Assembly: GCF_000784355.1 (NCBI RefSeq)
Contig: NZ_KN360925.1
Coordinates: forward strand, 38,496 to 102,495
Reading direction: 5' to 3'
DNA length: 64,000 nt
Source: Methanolacinia paynteri
GTDB taxonomy: Archaea; Halobacteriota; Methanomicrobia; Methanomicrobiales; Methanomicrobiaceae
Part shown: positions 1 through 8,912 of the stretch, piece by piece
How the letters are laid out: every line of letters begins with the position of its first letter
Position numbering within the stretch: the first letter of the stretch is position 1
Notes under the pieces: generated by a model
Databases searched by the model: none
What the model saw: the letters and a program-made list of their open reading frames with translations, nothing else
Told to the model about the DNA's origin: nothing
Position numbers and translations under genes: made by a program

Positions 1-50
1 CTCCTGAGCATTCCTTCCTCGTCGTCGACTACAAGAACCCTGATTGTCAT
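1..50 (-). CDS. Response regulator receiver protein, N-terminal fragment
   Basis: Only the first 16 codons lie in the window; the gene runs off the left edge. The ATG is at 50-48 on the minus strand and the peptide begins MTIRVLVVDDEEGMLR. This is the first beta strand of a CheY-type receiver domain followed by the acidic DDE cluster that binds Mg2+ next to the phosphoacceptor aspartate. The output domain cannot be seen. It lies downstream of the UspA gene on the same strand, about 108 bp away. Confidence 0.75.
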   Translation of the reverse strand, partial: MTIRVLVVDDEEGMLR

Positions 51-158
51 ATCGAAAACCTTTGATGTGAATTATTTACCTATGTAAAATGGTCTCACCG
101 ACAGCATAATATTTACAGATCGGGCATGGACCGGGAATGCCGCCGCCGGTCCTGCTGT

Positions 159-605
159 CTATTTGACTATTAGTGCTGAGACCGGGCTGTGAACGGAGAC
201 ATACGCAGAGACGCTTCCGAGCAGAATCCTGCTCCCCAATCCTTTTCCCGTAGAGCCCATGACGATCAGGTCGGCGCCGGTCTCTGCTGCGAGATCGATT
301 ATCTCGTGCCTGGGATCTCCGCCCTTTACGTGGAGGGTATAGATCATATCTCTCTCCCTGCATACCCGGTCGATCATATTCACGGTCTCATCCCTGTTCT
401 TTTCAAGGAACTTCCTGCTGATGTCGTGCGGGGATTCGACTCCGTCGTATGACGATTCGGATTCGATTGCACTGAATTTTTTTATATTCATTATATGAAC
501 TACATGCAACTCGGAGTCCTCGGCCATACAGTCTTCGATTGCCGCAATAAGGGCCTTTTCGGACTGGAGCGAACCATCGCACGCAACAAGTATTTTCCTA
601 AGCAT
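159..605 (-). CDS. Universal stress protein, UspA family
   Basis: A single-domain UspA protein of 148 residues with the usual alpha/beta fold start (MLRKILVACDGS). Near the C-terminus it has the ATP-binding signature G-x2-G-x9-G-S (GSTGKGLGSRILLGS), so it belongs to the nucleotide-binding subgroup. The open frame extends to 752, but the ATG at 605 is preceded by a good GGAG ribosome site and fits the family N-terminus, so the longer start is rejected. Cytoplasmic; its physiological role is unknown. It diverges from the small acidic protein gene at 817. Confidence 0.93.
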   Translation of the reverse strand: MLRKILVACDGSLQSEKALIAAIEDCMAEDSELHVVHIMNIKKFSAIESESSYDGVESPHDISRKFLEKNRDETVNMIDRVCRERDMIYTLHVKGGDPRHEIIDLAAETGADLIVMGSTGKGLGSRILLGSVSAYVSVHSPVSALIVK

Positions 606-816
606 AATCACTCCTGATCTCTTTTTCTTCTTGTTCTTTACTCTTTTTAAAATAACGGAGATGAACTTCAGAAACGGAAATAAAAAGAATAAAAAATTCA
701 GGCAGGATAAGGATCGGAAAGGAAAACCCGTCCAAAGATTGCTGGTTCGCAAAAGATTATATTATCTGAAAATCCCTGTAAGAATATCGACAGATTTCAC
801 CAGGGAGTTTTTGTAT

Positions 817-1005
817 ATGTGGGTACTCGTACGCAAACCTGACGGAACTGAAAAGGAGTTGGATCTACCCGAAGACAGCTATATCGAGATCGGGGATATT
901 CTTGAGGACGGATCGGTCGTCCTGGAGATCAGGTATACCGATGAAGATGATGATCTGGCGGAAATGGGTTATTTTTCCGATGAAAGAGACGAAGATTTCC
1001 TCTGA
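817..1005 (+). CDS. Small acidic protein of unknown function
   Basis: A 62-residue protein whose C-terminal third is strongly acidic (TDEDDDLAEM, then DERDEDFL). I do not recognise the family. The frame is open from 631, but the upstream stretch is lysine-rich and unlike protein. The ATG at 817 has GGGAG at 803-807 with normal spacing, so I place the start there. No membrane segment or cysteine motif. It sits alone between a divergent UspA gene and the ABC transporter pair. Confidence 0.7.
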   Translation: MWVLVRKPDGTEKELDLPEDSYIEIGDILEDGSVVLEIRYTDEDDDLAEMGYFSDERDEDFL

Positions 1006-1113
1006 TAAGATGTGAAAGTATACTCTTTTGCAGGAGGAGGTCTCCGGCTTTCATAAACGGCAGCTGTAGAGCAGTATAAATCAGGCCGTGACAAACATTA
1101 TCGGCAGGAGTAA

Positions 1114-2061
1114 ATGCCGATGGAAGATTCAGTTATCATTGACGTGGAAGGACTATCACACAGCTACGGCGATCTCAGGGCGGTGGACAATATAAGCTTC
1201 AGTGTGAAGTCGGGCGAGATCTTTTCTTTCCTCGGTCCTAACGGGGCGGGAAAGAGTACTGCAATAAACGTCCTCATAACTCTTCTTCCCCTGCAGAAAG
1301 GAAAGATCACAATTGCAGGCCACGACCTCGGCAGCGAACCCAAGGCGGTAAGGAACTCGATCGGCATCGTATTCCAGGAGATCACCCTCGACCGGGATAT
1401 GACCGTAAACGAGACTCTTGAATTCCACGGGAATCTATATTCGATGGAAAAGAAGGAGATCGATTCGAGAATCGAAGAGCTCCTCACCCTCGTCGAACTC
1501 CATGACAAAAAGGATGTTCTGACAAAGAATCTCTCCGGCGGAATGAAAAGGCGCCTTGAGATCGCGAGAGGGCTCATGACACGTCCCGGTGTTTTGTTCC
1601 TGGACGAACCGACGATCGGCCTCGATCCCCAGACCCGGAGAAAGACATGGGAATATCTCAGGGCGGTCAACGAGGAAGGAACCACGATCTTTCTTACTAC
1701 TCATTATATGGACGAAGCGGACCTGCTCTCGGACAGGATATCGATAATCGATCACGGCAGGATCATCGCGTCTGGAACCCCGGAAGAGCTGAAAAACAGT
1801 CTCGGCGAGGACATAATCTGCCTCGAAACTCCGGAACGCAAACGGGCGGAGGAAGCGATCCGGGTCAATGGCGATATTAAGTCGATATCCGAGAGTGAAG
1901 ACGGGCTCGTGATAATGACCGAGAAGGACGGTGCACATATTCTGCCGGAACTGATCGCCGGGCTCAACACTGACGGGATCAAAATAACAGCGGTGAACCT
2001 GAAGAAACCGTCGATGGACGACGTATTCATGCACTATACGGGGAGTGCACTGAGGGAGTGA
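1114..2061 (+). CDS. ABC transporter ATP-binding protein, DrrA-like
   Basis: ATPase subunit of an ABC-2 type exporter, 315 residues. Visible motifs are Walker A GPNGAGKST (41-49), signature LSGGM (140-144), Walker B LFLDEP (161-166) and the switch histidine in TTHYMDEAD (H197). The roughly 90-residue tail after the ATPase core is typical of daunorubicin-resistance/DrrA-type subunits. GGAG sits just before the ATG at 1114. The permease gene begins 10 bp downstream, so the two form an operon. Substrate unknown: drugs, lipids or polysaccharides are all possible in this family. Confidence 0.93.
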   Translation: MPMEDSVIIDVEGLSHSYGDLRAVDNISFSVKSGEIFSFLGPNGAGKSTAINVLITLLPLQKGKITIAGHDLGSEPKAVRNSIGIVFQEITLDRDMTVNETLEFHGNLYSMEKKEIDSRIEELLTLVELHDKKDVLTKNLSGGMKRRLEIARGLMTRPGVLFLDEPTIGLDPQTRRKTWEYLRAVNEEGTTIFLTTHYMDEADLLSDRISIIDHGRIIASGTPEELKNSLGEDIICLETPERKRAEEAIRVNGDIKSISESEDGLVIMTEKDGAHILPELIAGLNTDGIKITAVNLKKPSMDDVFMHYTGSALRE

Positions 2062-2071
2062 GGTGAAAGGG

Positions 2072-2911
2072 ATGAAATTCGGATTTCTGAATATCTACAA
2101 AAGGGACATGACAAGGTTCTTCAGGTTCAAGCACCAGCTCTTCTCGTCCCTTCTCCAGCCTGCGTTATGGCTCGGGTTCTTCGGGATGGCGATGGCGGGC
2201 AACTTCGACCGGATTCTCGGGGGTACCGGGGAAGCCGTCGCAGGCGTTATGAGCGTCGATTACCTGACGTTCATGTGTGCGGGAGTTATTGCCGCGACGA
2301 TCCTGTTTACGAATATATTCGGCGGGTTCATTCTTTTATTCGATAAGAACTGGGGAATTTTCAGGGAGATCCTGGCGAGCCCGATGTCGAGGAAGGATAT
2401 AATCATAGGGATCGCGATGTCCGGGATTACGAAGTCATGGATACAGGCGATTATAGTCATAGTATTCGGCCTGATCCTCGGGGTGGCCTTCTTCACGGGC
2501 AAAGGACCGTTCGGGATAATATTCTCGCTTGCGGGAATACTGCTTTTCATAGCATTGTTCTCGATTGCATTCATATCTCTGTCGGCGATTATTGCATTGA
2601 AGATGGACTCCCCCGAAGGTTTCCAGGGGATCTCGACTCTTCTTACGATGCCGCTCTTCTTCGTCTCGAACGCTCTGTACCCGGCGACCGGACTTCCCGT
2701 GGTGCTCCAGCAGATAGCGGAGGTCAACCCGCTGACCCACCTTACGGCCGGAATCAGGTACTTTGCCATCGGCGGCGATTTCACTGCAATCGGGATGCAT
2801 TTCGTCTATACTACGACGGACATGCTGATCTCACTGGGATACCTGACGCTTTTTGCAGGAGTTATATTCGCAATAGCCTGGAGAGTTGTCGATAAGGTAG
2901 TAATCACGTAG
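2072..2911 (+). CDS. ABC-2 type transporter permease
   Basis: Membrane subunit of the exporter, 279 residues, with six predicted membrane spans and the cytosolic amphipathic N-terminus (NIYKRDMTRFFRFK) usual in ABC-2/DrrB permeases. The frame also offers GTG at 2063, but AGGTG at 2061-2065 is well placed as the ribosome site for the ATG at 2072. It is translationally close to the ATPase gene and the two probably form a 2+2 complex in the cytoplasmic membrane. Confidence 0.9.
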   Translation: MKFGFLNIYKRDMTRFFRFKHQLFSSLLQPALWLGFFGMAMAGNFDRILGGTGEAVAGVMSVDYLTFMCAGVIAATILFTNIFGGFILLFDKNWGIFREILASPMSRKDIIIGIAMSGITKSWIQAIIVIVFGLILGVAFFTGKGPFGIIFSLAGILLFIALFSIAFISLSAIIALKMDSPEGFQGISTLLTMPLFFVSNALYPATGLPVVLQQIAEVNPLTHLTAGIRYFAIGGDFTAIGMHFVYTTTDMLISLGYLTLFAGVIFAIAWRVVDKVVIT

Positions 2912-2995
2912 GTTCAGGCAGCCTCACACAGGCAGTCCCGGAACCGGGGGGATATGAAAAAGAAGTAAAAAGATCCAATTATAATAGTGACAGCC

Positions 2996-3568
2996 ATGAA
3001 GAAAGTGATAATACTCAATGCAAGCCCGCGTGCGAACGGAAATACGGATATTCTCTGCCGGACATGTGCCGAAGCAATAGAGAAGAACGGGTGCGAGGCG
3101 GAGATAATCTCTTTTCGGGGAAAGTCATTTAAGTCGTGTATCGCCTGCAATACGTGCAAGGAGAAGAAGGGCGAGTGCGCCATAAAGGACGACGGCCTCA
3201 ACGAGATAATCGATAAGATAAAGGATGCGAAAGGCCTGATCGTGGCGTCGCCGGTCTACTTCGGAACCGCAAGAGGAGATATGATGTCGGCTATACAGAG
3301 GATCTCGATGGTCTCATACGGCGGCGACAGGTTCCTCTCGGGGATGGTCGGAGGGCCTATAGCAGTGGCGAGACGGGGAGGCCATACTGCAACGATACAG
3401 GAGCTCCTCATGTTCTACTTCATCAACGATATGATAGTCGCAGGCTCGGACTACTGGAATATGGCGTTCGGGAAGGCTCCGGGTGAAGTTGAAGAGGATT
3501 CGGAAGGTCTTGCGGTCATCAGCAAGTTCGGTGCGAACGTGGCAAATATCATCAACAAGATTAACTGA
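2996..3568 (+). CDS. Iron-sulfur flavoprotein (NADPH-dependent FMN reductase fold)
   Basis: Flavodoxin-like protein of 190 residues. The N-terminal loop SPRANGNTD (10-18) matches an FMN phosphate-binding loop. Four cysteines C48, C51, C54 and C61 form CX2CX2CX6C, the compact [4Fe-4S] motif known from archaeal iron-sulfur flavoproteins (Isf). Such proteins pass electrons between ferredoxin and oxygen or peroxide detoxifying partners in methanogens, so an electron-carrier or stress role is likely but not shown. There is no Shine-Dalgarno site; the AT-rich stretch just upstream suggests a short or absent leader. Confidence 0.88.
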   Translation: MKKVIILNASPRANGNTDILCRTCAEAIEKNGCEAEIISFRGKSFKSCIACNTCKEKKGECAIKDDGLNEIIDKIKDAKGLIVASPVYFGTARGDMMSAIQRISMVSYGGDRFLSGMVGGPIAVARRGGHTATIQELLMFYFINDMIVAGSDYWNMAFGKAPGEVEEDSEGLAVISKFGANVANIINKIN

Positions 3569-3605
3569 AAACAGCCGAATGCCAATATAAACCCACGGGC
3601 AGTTT

Positions 3606-4448
3606 ATGGAAGAGATACTTATAAGAAAGGCACTCCCTAAGGAAATCCCCATTTTCATCGAATGGGCAGGAAAAGAAGGCTGGAATCCAGGAATTCACGA
3701 CAGTGAATGCCACTACGCTGTCGACCCGGACGGGTGGTTCGTTGCAGTATCGGAAGATGCGATTATCGGGACCATCGCCCTGACAAATTATAACGACTAT
3801 TTTTCGTTCGGCGGATTTTTTATCGTAAAGGAGGAATTCCGGCATAAAGGGGCAGGTTGGGAGCTCTGGAGCACTGCATCATCCCACGTGGGCGACAGGA
3901 ACCTCGGGATCGACGGGGTCTACGAGATGCAGGACAACTACTCCAGGCAATCGGGATTCAGGTTCGCATACAGGAACATCCGGTGGGAAGGAACCGCCTG
4001 CGGAAGCCTGCAGGAGGACCTGATCGACATTAATAGCATTCCATTCAAAGAAACGGCAAATTACGATTCGCTCCACTTCCCTGCACGAAGAGAGAGTTTC
4101 CTTAAAAAATGGCTGAATATGCCGGACTCGACCGCACTTGCATATGCGGGCCCGGACGGTGGGATCGCAGGATATGGAGTTATCAGGAAATGCCTTGAAG
4201 GGCACAAGATTGGGCCCCTGTTTGCAGATTCGCCGGAGATAGCAGACAGGATTCTCGAAGGCCTGACGTTTTCCATCAGAGGAGAGACCTTCTATTTTGA
4301 TACGCCGGAGATAAACCAGGAAGCCGTTAAAATGGCGAAAAGAAGAGATATGAGCGAGGTATTCGGAACTGCAAGAATGTATACCGGAAATCTCCCGGAC
4401 CTCCCGGTCGAAAGAATATTCGGCGTAACAACATTTGAACTTGGCTGA
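3606..4448 (+). CDS. GNAT N-acetyltransferase with C-terminal acetyltransferase-like domain
   Basis: A 280-residue two-domain protein. The N-terminal half is a GNAT fold; the segment GGFFIVKEEFRHKGAGWELW (69-88) carries the acetyl-CoA pyrophosphate loop (R-x-K-G-A-G). The C-terminal half (KIGPLFADSPEIADRIL) resembles the second GNAT-like domain found behind YitH-type acetyltransferases. Acceptor substrate unknown. It starts 37 bp after the flavoprotein gene on the same strand and may be co-transcribed. Confidence 0.82.
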   Translation: MEEILIRKALPKEIPIFIEWAGKEGWNPGIHDSECHYAVDPDGWFVAVSEDAIIGTIALTNYNDYFSFGGFFIVKEEFRHKGAGWELWSTASSHVGDRNLGIDGVYEMQDNYSRQSGFRFAYRNIRWEGTACGSLQEDLIDINSIPFKETANYDSLHFPARRESFLKKWLNMPDSTALAYAGPDGGIAGYGVIRKCLEGHKIGPLFADSPEIADRILEGLTFSIRGETFYFDTPEINQEAVKMAKRRDMSEVFGTARMYTGNLPDLPVERIFGVTTFELG

Positions 4449-4569
4449 GCTATAAACCGTATATAAGTTTATATAGGGAAGTATACGGAATTCTCAAAAA
4501 AAGGAGGATGCCCTGAGAGGGATCCATCTCTCAAGCGGTGTGCGTTTCTCCTGAATTTTGCTTTTTTAT

Positions 4570-4752
4570 TCAGTCGGCTTCGTCTCTTTCCGAAACCAGC
4601 GTGATCATGTCCCCGGACCTTATGCACGATCTGTAATTGAGCGAAGATGTACTGTAACCGCTCCCGTCCCAGCACTCATCATGCTCGTACAGATCGCTGT
4701 AATTCATCGGTTTCAGGTAGCCGGAAATCTCGTTAAACCCTAAATGAAACAT
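4570..4752 (-). CDS. Hypothetical small protein
   Basis: A 60-residue open frame (begins MFHLGFNEISGYLKPMNY) with no recognised domain. Support is indirect: on the minus strand a TATA-like ATATTTATAC (4781-4790) lies about 30 bases before the ATG, giving a very short leader, and GGAG lies directly before the ATG. Composition is protein-like, with acidic residues and two cysteines. An internal ATG (MNYSDLYEHDE) is an alternative start. It may be a spurious frame in a 690-bp gap. Confidence 0.4.
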   Translation of the reverse strand: MFHLGFNEISGYLKPMNYSDLYEHDECWDGSGYSTSSLNYRSCIRSGDMITLVSERDEAD

Positions 4753-5138
4753 TTCTCCAAATCAAAGATTTATTGGAACCGTATAAATATCTGTTGGTCA
4801 AAACAACGTCGGGAAAATCCGTTTCAACGGGAAACAAAAGATTACACGGGACATTTTTCAAATTCCGTCCCGTAGACAGGATATTTGGAAAAATGCGATA
4901 TATTTAAATAAAAATTTTGGAGTTGTAAAACACAAAGAATGAGATTGAGTTAATGTGCTGAAATAAACCTTCTAACCGGTTTATTTCAAATTCGGGTTAC
5001 TTTGCGAATAACTGTGGCGCGCACGGATCATCACTGTTGCACAGGAATCAGGGCGGGATTTAACCGAATTTTTATATAGTAAAAACCGCCCGCCCGCAAG
5101 ATCATGCGGACAACAGATACGATATAAAAAACCTGTAT
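4753..5138. other. Intergenic region with promoter-like AT tracts and an inverted repeat
   Basis: AT-rich DNA between the small minus-strand frame and the REC-PAS regulator. It holds the minus-strand TATA at 4781-4790, long A/T tracts around 4900-4925, a perfect inverted repeat at 4959-4988 listed separately, and another AT-rich box near 5070-5080 (tttttatatagt). No protein frame or known RNA family was recognised. Confidence 0.5.
4959..4988. repeat. Perfect 11-bp inverted repeat
   Basis: TGAAATAAACC (4959-4969) and GGTTTATTTCA (4978-4988) are exact reverse complements separated by eight bases. It could be an operator for a dimeric regulator or a hairpin in a transcript. It is not followed directly by a T-run on either strand, so a simple terminator is less likely. 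Confidence 0.7.
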
Positions 5139-6596
5139 TCAGTGGGCTCCTTCTCCCCCGCCCTCTCCCTCTTCGGCAATGCTTTTCACGGCAGGTACCA
5201 GATCAAATCCTCCTGCGGACTCGACCATCTTCTTCACCTTCTCGTACTCAAGCCATTTCATGTCGATACTGTATATGAGTTCGGAGAGTTCGGCAAGAGC
5301 GGCACCAATCTGCATTGACTCGAACGGAGGGCTTACCTTAGCTGCATGCTTCCTGATATTGTTCAGGGGCTCCTTCAGTCCAGCGCAGAGGTCGCCTATC
5401 TCCTCTACGTTCCTTGTATAGGCACGGAGACTGACCGACAACTTCCCGTTCCTCTCCTCGAACTCGACGACTTCCGAGATATCGGACATAATTATTGCAG
5501 CATATATAGGGCGATCGTTTTCGAATATAGGGATTGTCTCGATCCTGTATGTGCTTACTTCGCCGTCAGTCTTCCATAATCTCTCGCGTATATAGCTGGT
5601 TCCGGCTTCAAAGGCATCCCTGAAATCATATTCGTCACCGAATACGGAATGGGGAAGAATAGTATATGCAGGTTCATCTTCGACACCGCTAAGAGAGATC
5701 CCTGCCTTCCCGCAGGTCTCCTGGAAAGCCCGGTTGAAGAGGATAATCCGGATATTCCCGTCGACCATGAAGATCGGGTTCTCCACAGCATCTAGTATGA
5801 TCCTGTAATGGTTCGCCGTGTCATCCGCGGTCTTTGTTGCAGGTCCTTCGTCAGGGATCAGGACAAAGAAATATTCGGCATTATTCTGCCGGCCCGCCCT
5901 CACGTACCCTATATTCATCGAGACCTGTTTTGTTTCGCCCTTCTTCGTCACAAGAGAAAGGCCATCGACCCACGAGAGCAGTGTCCTCTTCTCAAAAACA
6001 TCATTCTTAAGCGAATCCATTGCAGGCTGAACTTTTTCGCGATCCAATGAGAAGATCCTGAAGAAATCACTGCCTACAGCCTCCCATTTCGTCTGACCTG
6101 TGAAGTTCTCAGCCGCCGGATTGATCCTTGTAATAATCCCGGATTCGTCGACCGCAACAACAGGATCCGATAGCACGTTTAAGGTGGAGTCAACAGCCTC
6201 CTTTGGACCCAGGTCCACCTTCTTCATGATCCTGTGCTTGTGAAGCGTTATCTCGATATTGGAATAAAGCTCCCTGTCGTTGAAGGGCTTTATCAGGTAA
6301 CCGAACGCGTTGGTCTTAAGCGCCCTTTCCAGCGTCGCCTCATCGGAATGTGCAGTCAGGTATATTACCGGAATGTCATAATTCGAATAGATCCTGTCGG
6401 CGGCCTCTATCCCGTCCATATCTCCTTTCAGGATAATATCCATGAGAACGAGATCAGGCCTGAGATCCCGGGCCATCTCTATAGCTTCAAGCCCGCTGGC
6501 CGCCTCGCCGACAACATTGTAGCCGAGATTCTTCAGGGTCTCCGATATTTCAAGAGCCACAAGTGCTGAATCTTCGACAATAAGGATCTTTTTCAT
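5139..6596 (-). CDS. Response regulator with two PAS domains
   Basis: A 485-residue soluble protein. Residues 1-120 form a receiver domain with E8/D9, phosphoacceptor D53, T81 and K103 all in place. PAS-like domains follow at roughly 133-240 (DPVVAVDESGIITRINPAAE) and 265-385 (ENPIFMVDGNIRIILFNRAF). The last 90 residues are helical and resemble a degenerate histidine-kinase dimerisation region, with no ATPase domain. The open frame begins with GTG at 6608, but the ATG at 6596 gives the family start MKKILIVEDS. It lies 56 bp downstream of a histidine kinase gene on the same strand and is probably its partner. Confidence 0.88.
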   Translation of the reverse strand: MKKILIVEDSALVALEISETLKNLGYNVVGEAASGLEAIEMARDLRPDLVLMDIILKGDMDGIEAADRIYSNYDIPVIYLTAHSDEATLERALKTNAFGYLIKPFNDRELYSNIEITLHKHRIMKKVDLGPKEAVDSTLNVLSDPVVAVDESGIITRINPAAENFTGQTKWEAVGSDFFRIFSLDREKVQPAMDSLKNDVFEKRTLLSWVDGLSLVTKKGETKQVSMNIGYVRAGRQNNAEYFFVLIPDEGPATKTADDTANHYRIILDAVENPIFMVDGNIRIILFNRAFQETCGKAGISLSGVEDEPAYTILPHSVFGDEYDFRDAFEAGTSYIRERLWKTDGEVSTYRIETIPIFENDRPIYAAIIMSDISEVVEFEERNGKLSVSLRAYTRNVEEIGDLCAGLKEPLNNIRKHAAKVSPPFESMQIGAALAELSELIYSIDMKWLEYEKVKKMVESAGGFDLVPAVKSIAEEGEGGGEGAH

Positions 6597-6652
6597 AATT
6601 TTCAACACTAATTTTCGAATTCTGTTTCATTACAGATGTACGAATGCAATTA

Positions 6653-7999
6653 TTATTCTTTTATCGGGAAAGTTATGATAATTTTGGTTCCGTTGCCGGG
6701 TATAAACTCAAGACTGCCGTCGAGCTGGCGGACAAAGGCGCGGACAATCCTTAAACCGAGAGTCTTCGTTTTATCGACCCTTAGCCCAGGGGGAAACCCG
6801 ATACCGTCATCAGAGTATGTATACCTGTAACTATTCCCGGGAATTTTCTCAACTGCTATCCTGATCTTACCCTTCCTGCCGTCCGGGAATGCATACTTCA
6901 TCGAATTGGAGATCAGTTCGTTGGTGATCAGGGCCACGGGGATAATGCCGTCGATATCGAATTCTATATCTTCGCTGCACTCGATTTCAAACGATATGTT
7001 CTGTCCGGGGGACATGTACTCGATCAGGAGATCCCTTGCAAGCTTTTCCAGGTACGCTTTTATTCCGATCGATGAAAGACTGTCAGCGCGGTATATGTTT
7101 TCATGGACCATCGCCATCGTGTAGACCCGGTTCTGGCACTCCTTAAGCGACCACTGGACATCCTCGTCGGTCGTCCTGTTCCTCTGGAGTTTCAGGATGC
7201 TTACTACCTCCTGGAGATTGTTCTTTACCCTGTGGTGGATCTCTTTCAGCAGGGTCTCCTTCTCTTCAAGCGATCTCTTGATCTCCTCCTCGGCCTTTAC
7301 GTTTTCAGTGATATCGACCAGCACCATCATGCATGATTCCGGAATGCCGGTTTCATCATAGAGAAAACTAGAGAAGACATTGCAGATATGGGTATCTCCC
7401 GAAGCGTCCGTCACCTTTATGACAAACGGCTCCTGGTTGTCCCCGTCGGGTCCGGGATTCATCAGCCGCTCCCCGATCTCGATCAGGCTCTCCTCCGCTA
7501 TTATCGGGAGCTGCTGGATCTTCTTTCCCTCCACAAAGATACTACCGTAGCCGAAAACAGAGAAGAACCTGGAATTAACGTCGACTATCGAACCGTCGGG
7601 CTTCAGGACGATGATTGGTGCAGGAGACGTTTCGAAGAGGAGCCTGTAGCTGTTTTCGCTCCTGTGAAGGGCAGTCGAGAGAAGGGTGACTATAAGGGCC
7701 ACCCCGAAGACGACGGTGACATTTTCAAGAACACGAAGTTCCGCGAATTTATCCGGCGAATACAGCCATATTACGACGGAAAACAGTGCGAGGATCAGAA
7801 GGGAGGCCAAAAGTCCCTGTCTCCTGAAGAAGAAGGTCGCGATTACGACCGGGATCATGAAGAGGCTTAATGCAGGATAGGGCGGATCAAACGTGAGAGT
7901 GAACAGGTTCACCCCGGCGGCAAGTGCGGTGAACAACGCAACTATCGCGATCCAGTGGGTGTACTGGAGATAATCATCGGAGCCCACATCTTTCACCAC
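6653..7999 (-). CDS. Membrane histidine kinase (4 TM, PAS, HisKA_2, HATPase)
   Basis: A 448-residue sensor kinase. The N-terminus (15-113) has about four membrane spans with little outside the membrane. A PAS domain follows (118-230), then the phosphoacceptor block KEIHHRVKNNLQEV with H255/H256 of the HisKA_2 type, and a C-terminal HATPase with NELISNSMKYAF and the SDDGIGFPPG loop. The start is a GTG at 7999 preceded by AGAGGGG. The regulator gene follows on the same strand, so this is a two-component pair. The signal is unknown; PAS may bind a small ligand. Confidence 0.9.
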   Translation of the reverse strand: MVKDVGSDDYLQYTHWIAIVALFTALAAGVNLFTLTFDPPYPALSLFMIPVVIATFFFRRQGLLASLLILALFSVVIWLYSPDKFAELRVLENVTVVFGVALIVTLLSTALHRSENSYRLLFETSPAPIIVLKPDGSIVDVNSRFFSVFGYGSIFVEGKKIQQLPIIAEESLIEIGERLMNPGPDGDNQEPFVIKVTDASGDTHICNVFSSFLYDETGIPESCMMVLVDITENVKAEEEIKRSLEEKETLLKEIHHRVKNNLQEVVSILKLQRNRTTDEDVQWSLKECQNRVYTMAMVHENIYRADSLSSIGIKAYLEKLARDLLIEYMSPGQNISFEIECSEDIEFDIDGIIPVALITNELISNSMKYAFPDGRKGKIRIAVEKIPGNSYRYTYSDDGIGFPPGLRVDKTKTLGLRIVRAFVRQLDGSLEFIPGNGTKIIITFPIKE

Positions 8000-8057
8000 A
8001 ATCCCCTCTGATTTCAGTTTGGCCGGAATAACAGATAATAGTGCCTGACCGCCAGCA

Positions 8058-8894
8058 CTACAGGAGCGGGACCCCGAGTTCCTTCAGGATGTCCTCTTTT
8101 TTCCTGACTACAACGGAAGATTCCTCGAGCATCAGGTTGACGAGCTCGTGGCATCCCACGCACCGGAAGTCGGTTCTCAGCGAGATCACGGTCTTTCCCT
8201 TTGCATATCCGTAGCCCATCTCCCATGATGTTCCGGAATCTGCATCCGCCCCGTCTACGACCGAGACGATATAGTCGCAGTCCTCAAGAGCCGCTAGGTG
8301 CATCCCGAATATCCTTGCGTGCTCCTCCTTATGGCGTGTGACAGAAGTGTCGCCCACCTCCTGCGGGAGATAGACATCAAGAAGGTGTTCTTCAAGAAAG
8401 TCGTGGATTTTCAGGTTGAAGTCGGTCTCGGCCTCGGTGAACAGCGGTCCTGCGAGATATATCTTGTAGCGACAGAAATCCGTAACGTCGACTGCTTTTA
8501 TATCCGGGAATCTCGAAAGAAATGCACCCCTGCCGGGAGTCTTCTCTTCGGTAGCGTAGGTCATGTTGACCCCGCACGAAGGAGAGGAATCGACCCCTAT
8601 TATGCAGAGAGGCTCTCCCTTTTCTTCGATAACCTTCCTTGCACCGGCCTCAAGTTCGTCGAGGAGTTCGTAGAATTCATCGTTTGCGAGACTTTCAGCA
8701 AAATTAGTCGGTTCCCGGTCCTTTCCGAGAAAGATCGTCTCCGGACACGGCATCCGTACGATCTCTATACCAAACCTTTCACAGCGTTCTATGCACCTGT
8801 TGAAACAAAAGATATCGTCGTCCCGTGTAATTCCTTTCGCCCTGAGTGCAGGGTCGGTTATGCACGGGCACATAAGTACATACATTGATAGCAT
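8058..8894 (-). CDS. TudS/DUF523-like desulfidase fused to nucleoside 2-deoxyribosyltransferase-like domain
   Basis: A 278-residue two-domain protein. Residues 1-140 resemble the DUF523/TudS group: conserved cysteines C9, C11, C30, C34, C38 and the motif SSPSCG (103-108), suited to holding a [4Fe-4S] cluster. Residues 144-245 look like a nucleoside 2-deoxyribosyltransferase or deoxynucleotide hydrolase: YLAGPLF (146-152) and D-S-G-T-S-W-E-M-G with the candidate catalytic glutamate E225. The combination suggests salvage or cleaning of thiolated pyrimidine nucleosides (inference). ATG at 8894 or 8885 possible. It is divergent from tsr3, with 18 bp between the two starts. Confidence 0.75.
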   Translation of the reverse strand: MLSMYVLMCPCITDPALRAKGITRDDDIFCFNRCIERCERFGIEIVRMPCPETIFLGKDREPTNFAESLANDEFYELLDELEAGARKVIEEKGEPLCIIGVDSSPSCGVNMTYATEEKTPGRGAFLSRFPDIKAVDVTDFCRYKIYLAGPLFTEAETDFNLKIHDFLEEHLLDVYLPQEVGDTSVTRHKEEHARIFGMHLAALEDCDYIVSVVDGADADSGTSWEMGYGYAKGKTVISLRTDFRCVGCHELVNLMLEESSVVVRKKEDILKELGVPLL

Positions 8895-8912
8895 TTAGGG
8901 GACCAAAACATT

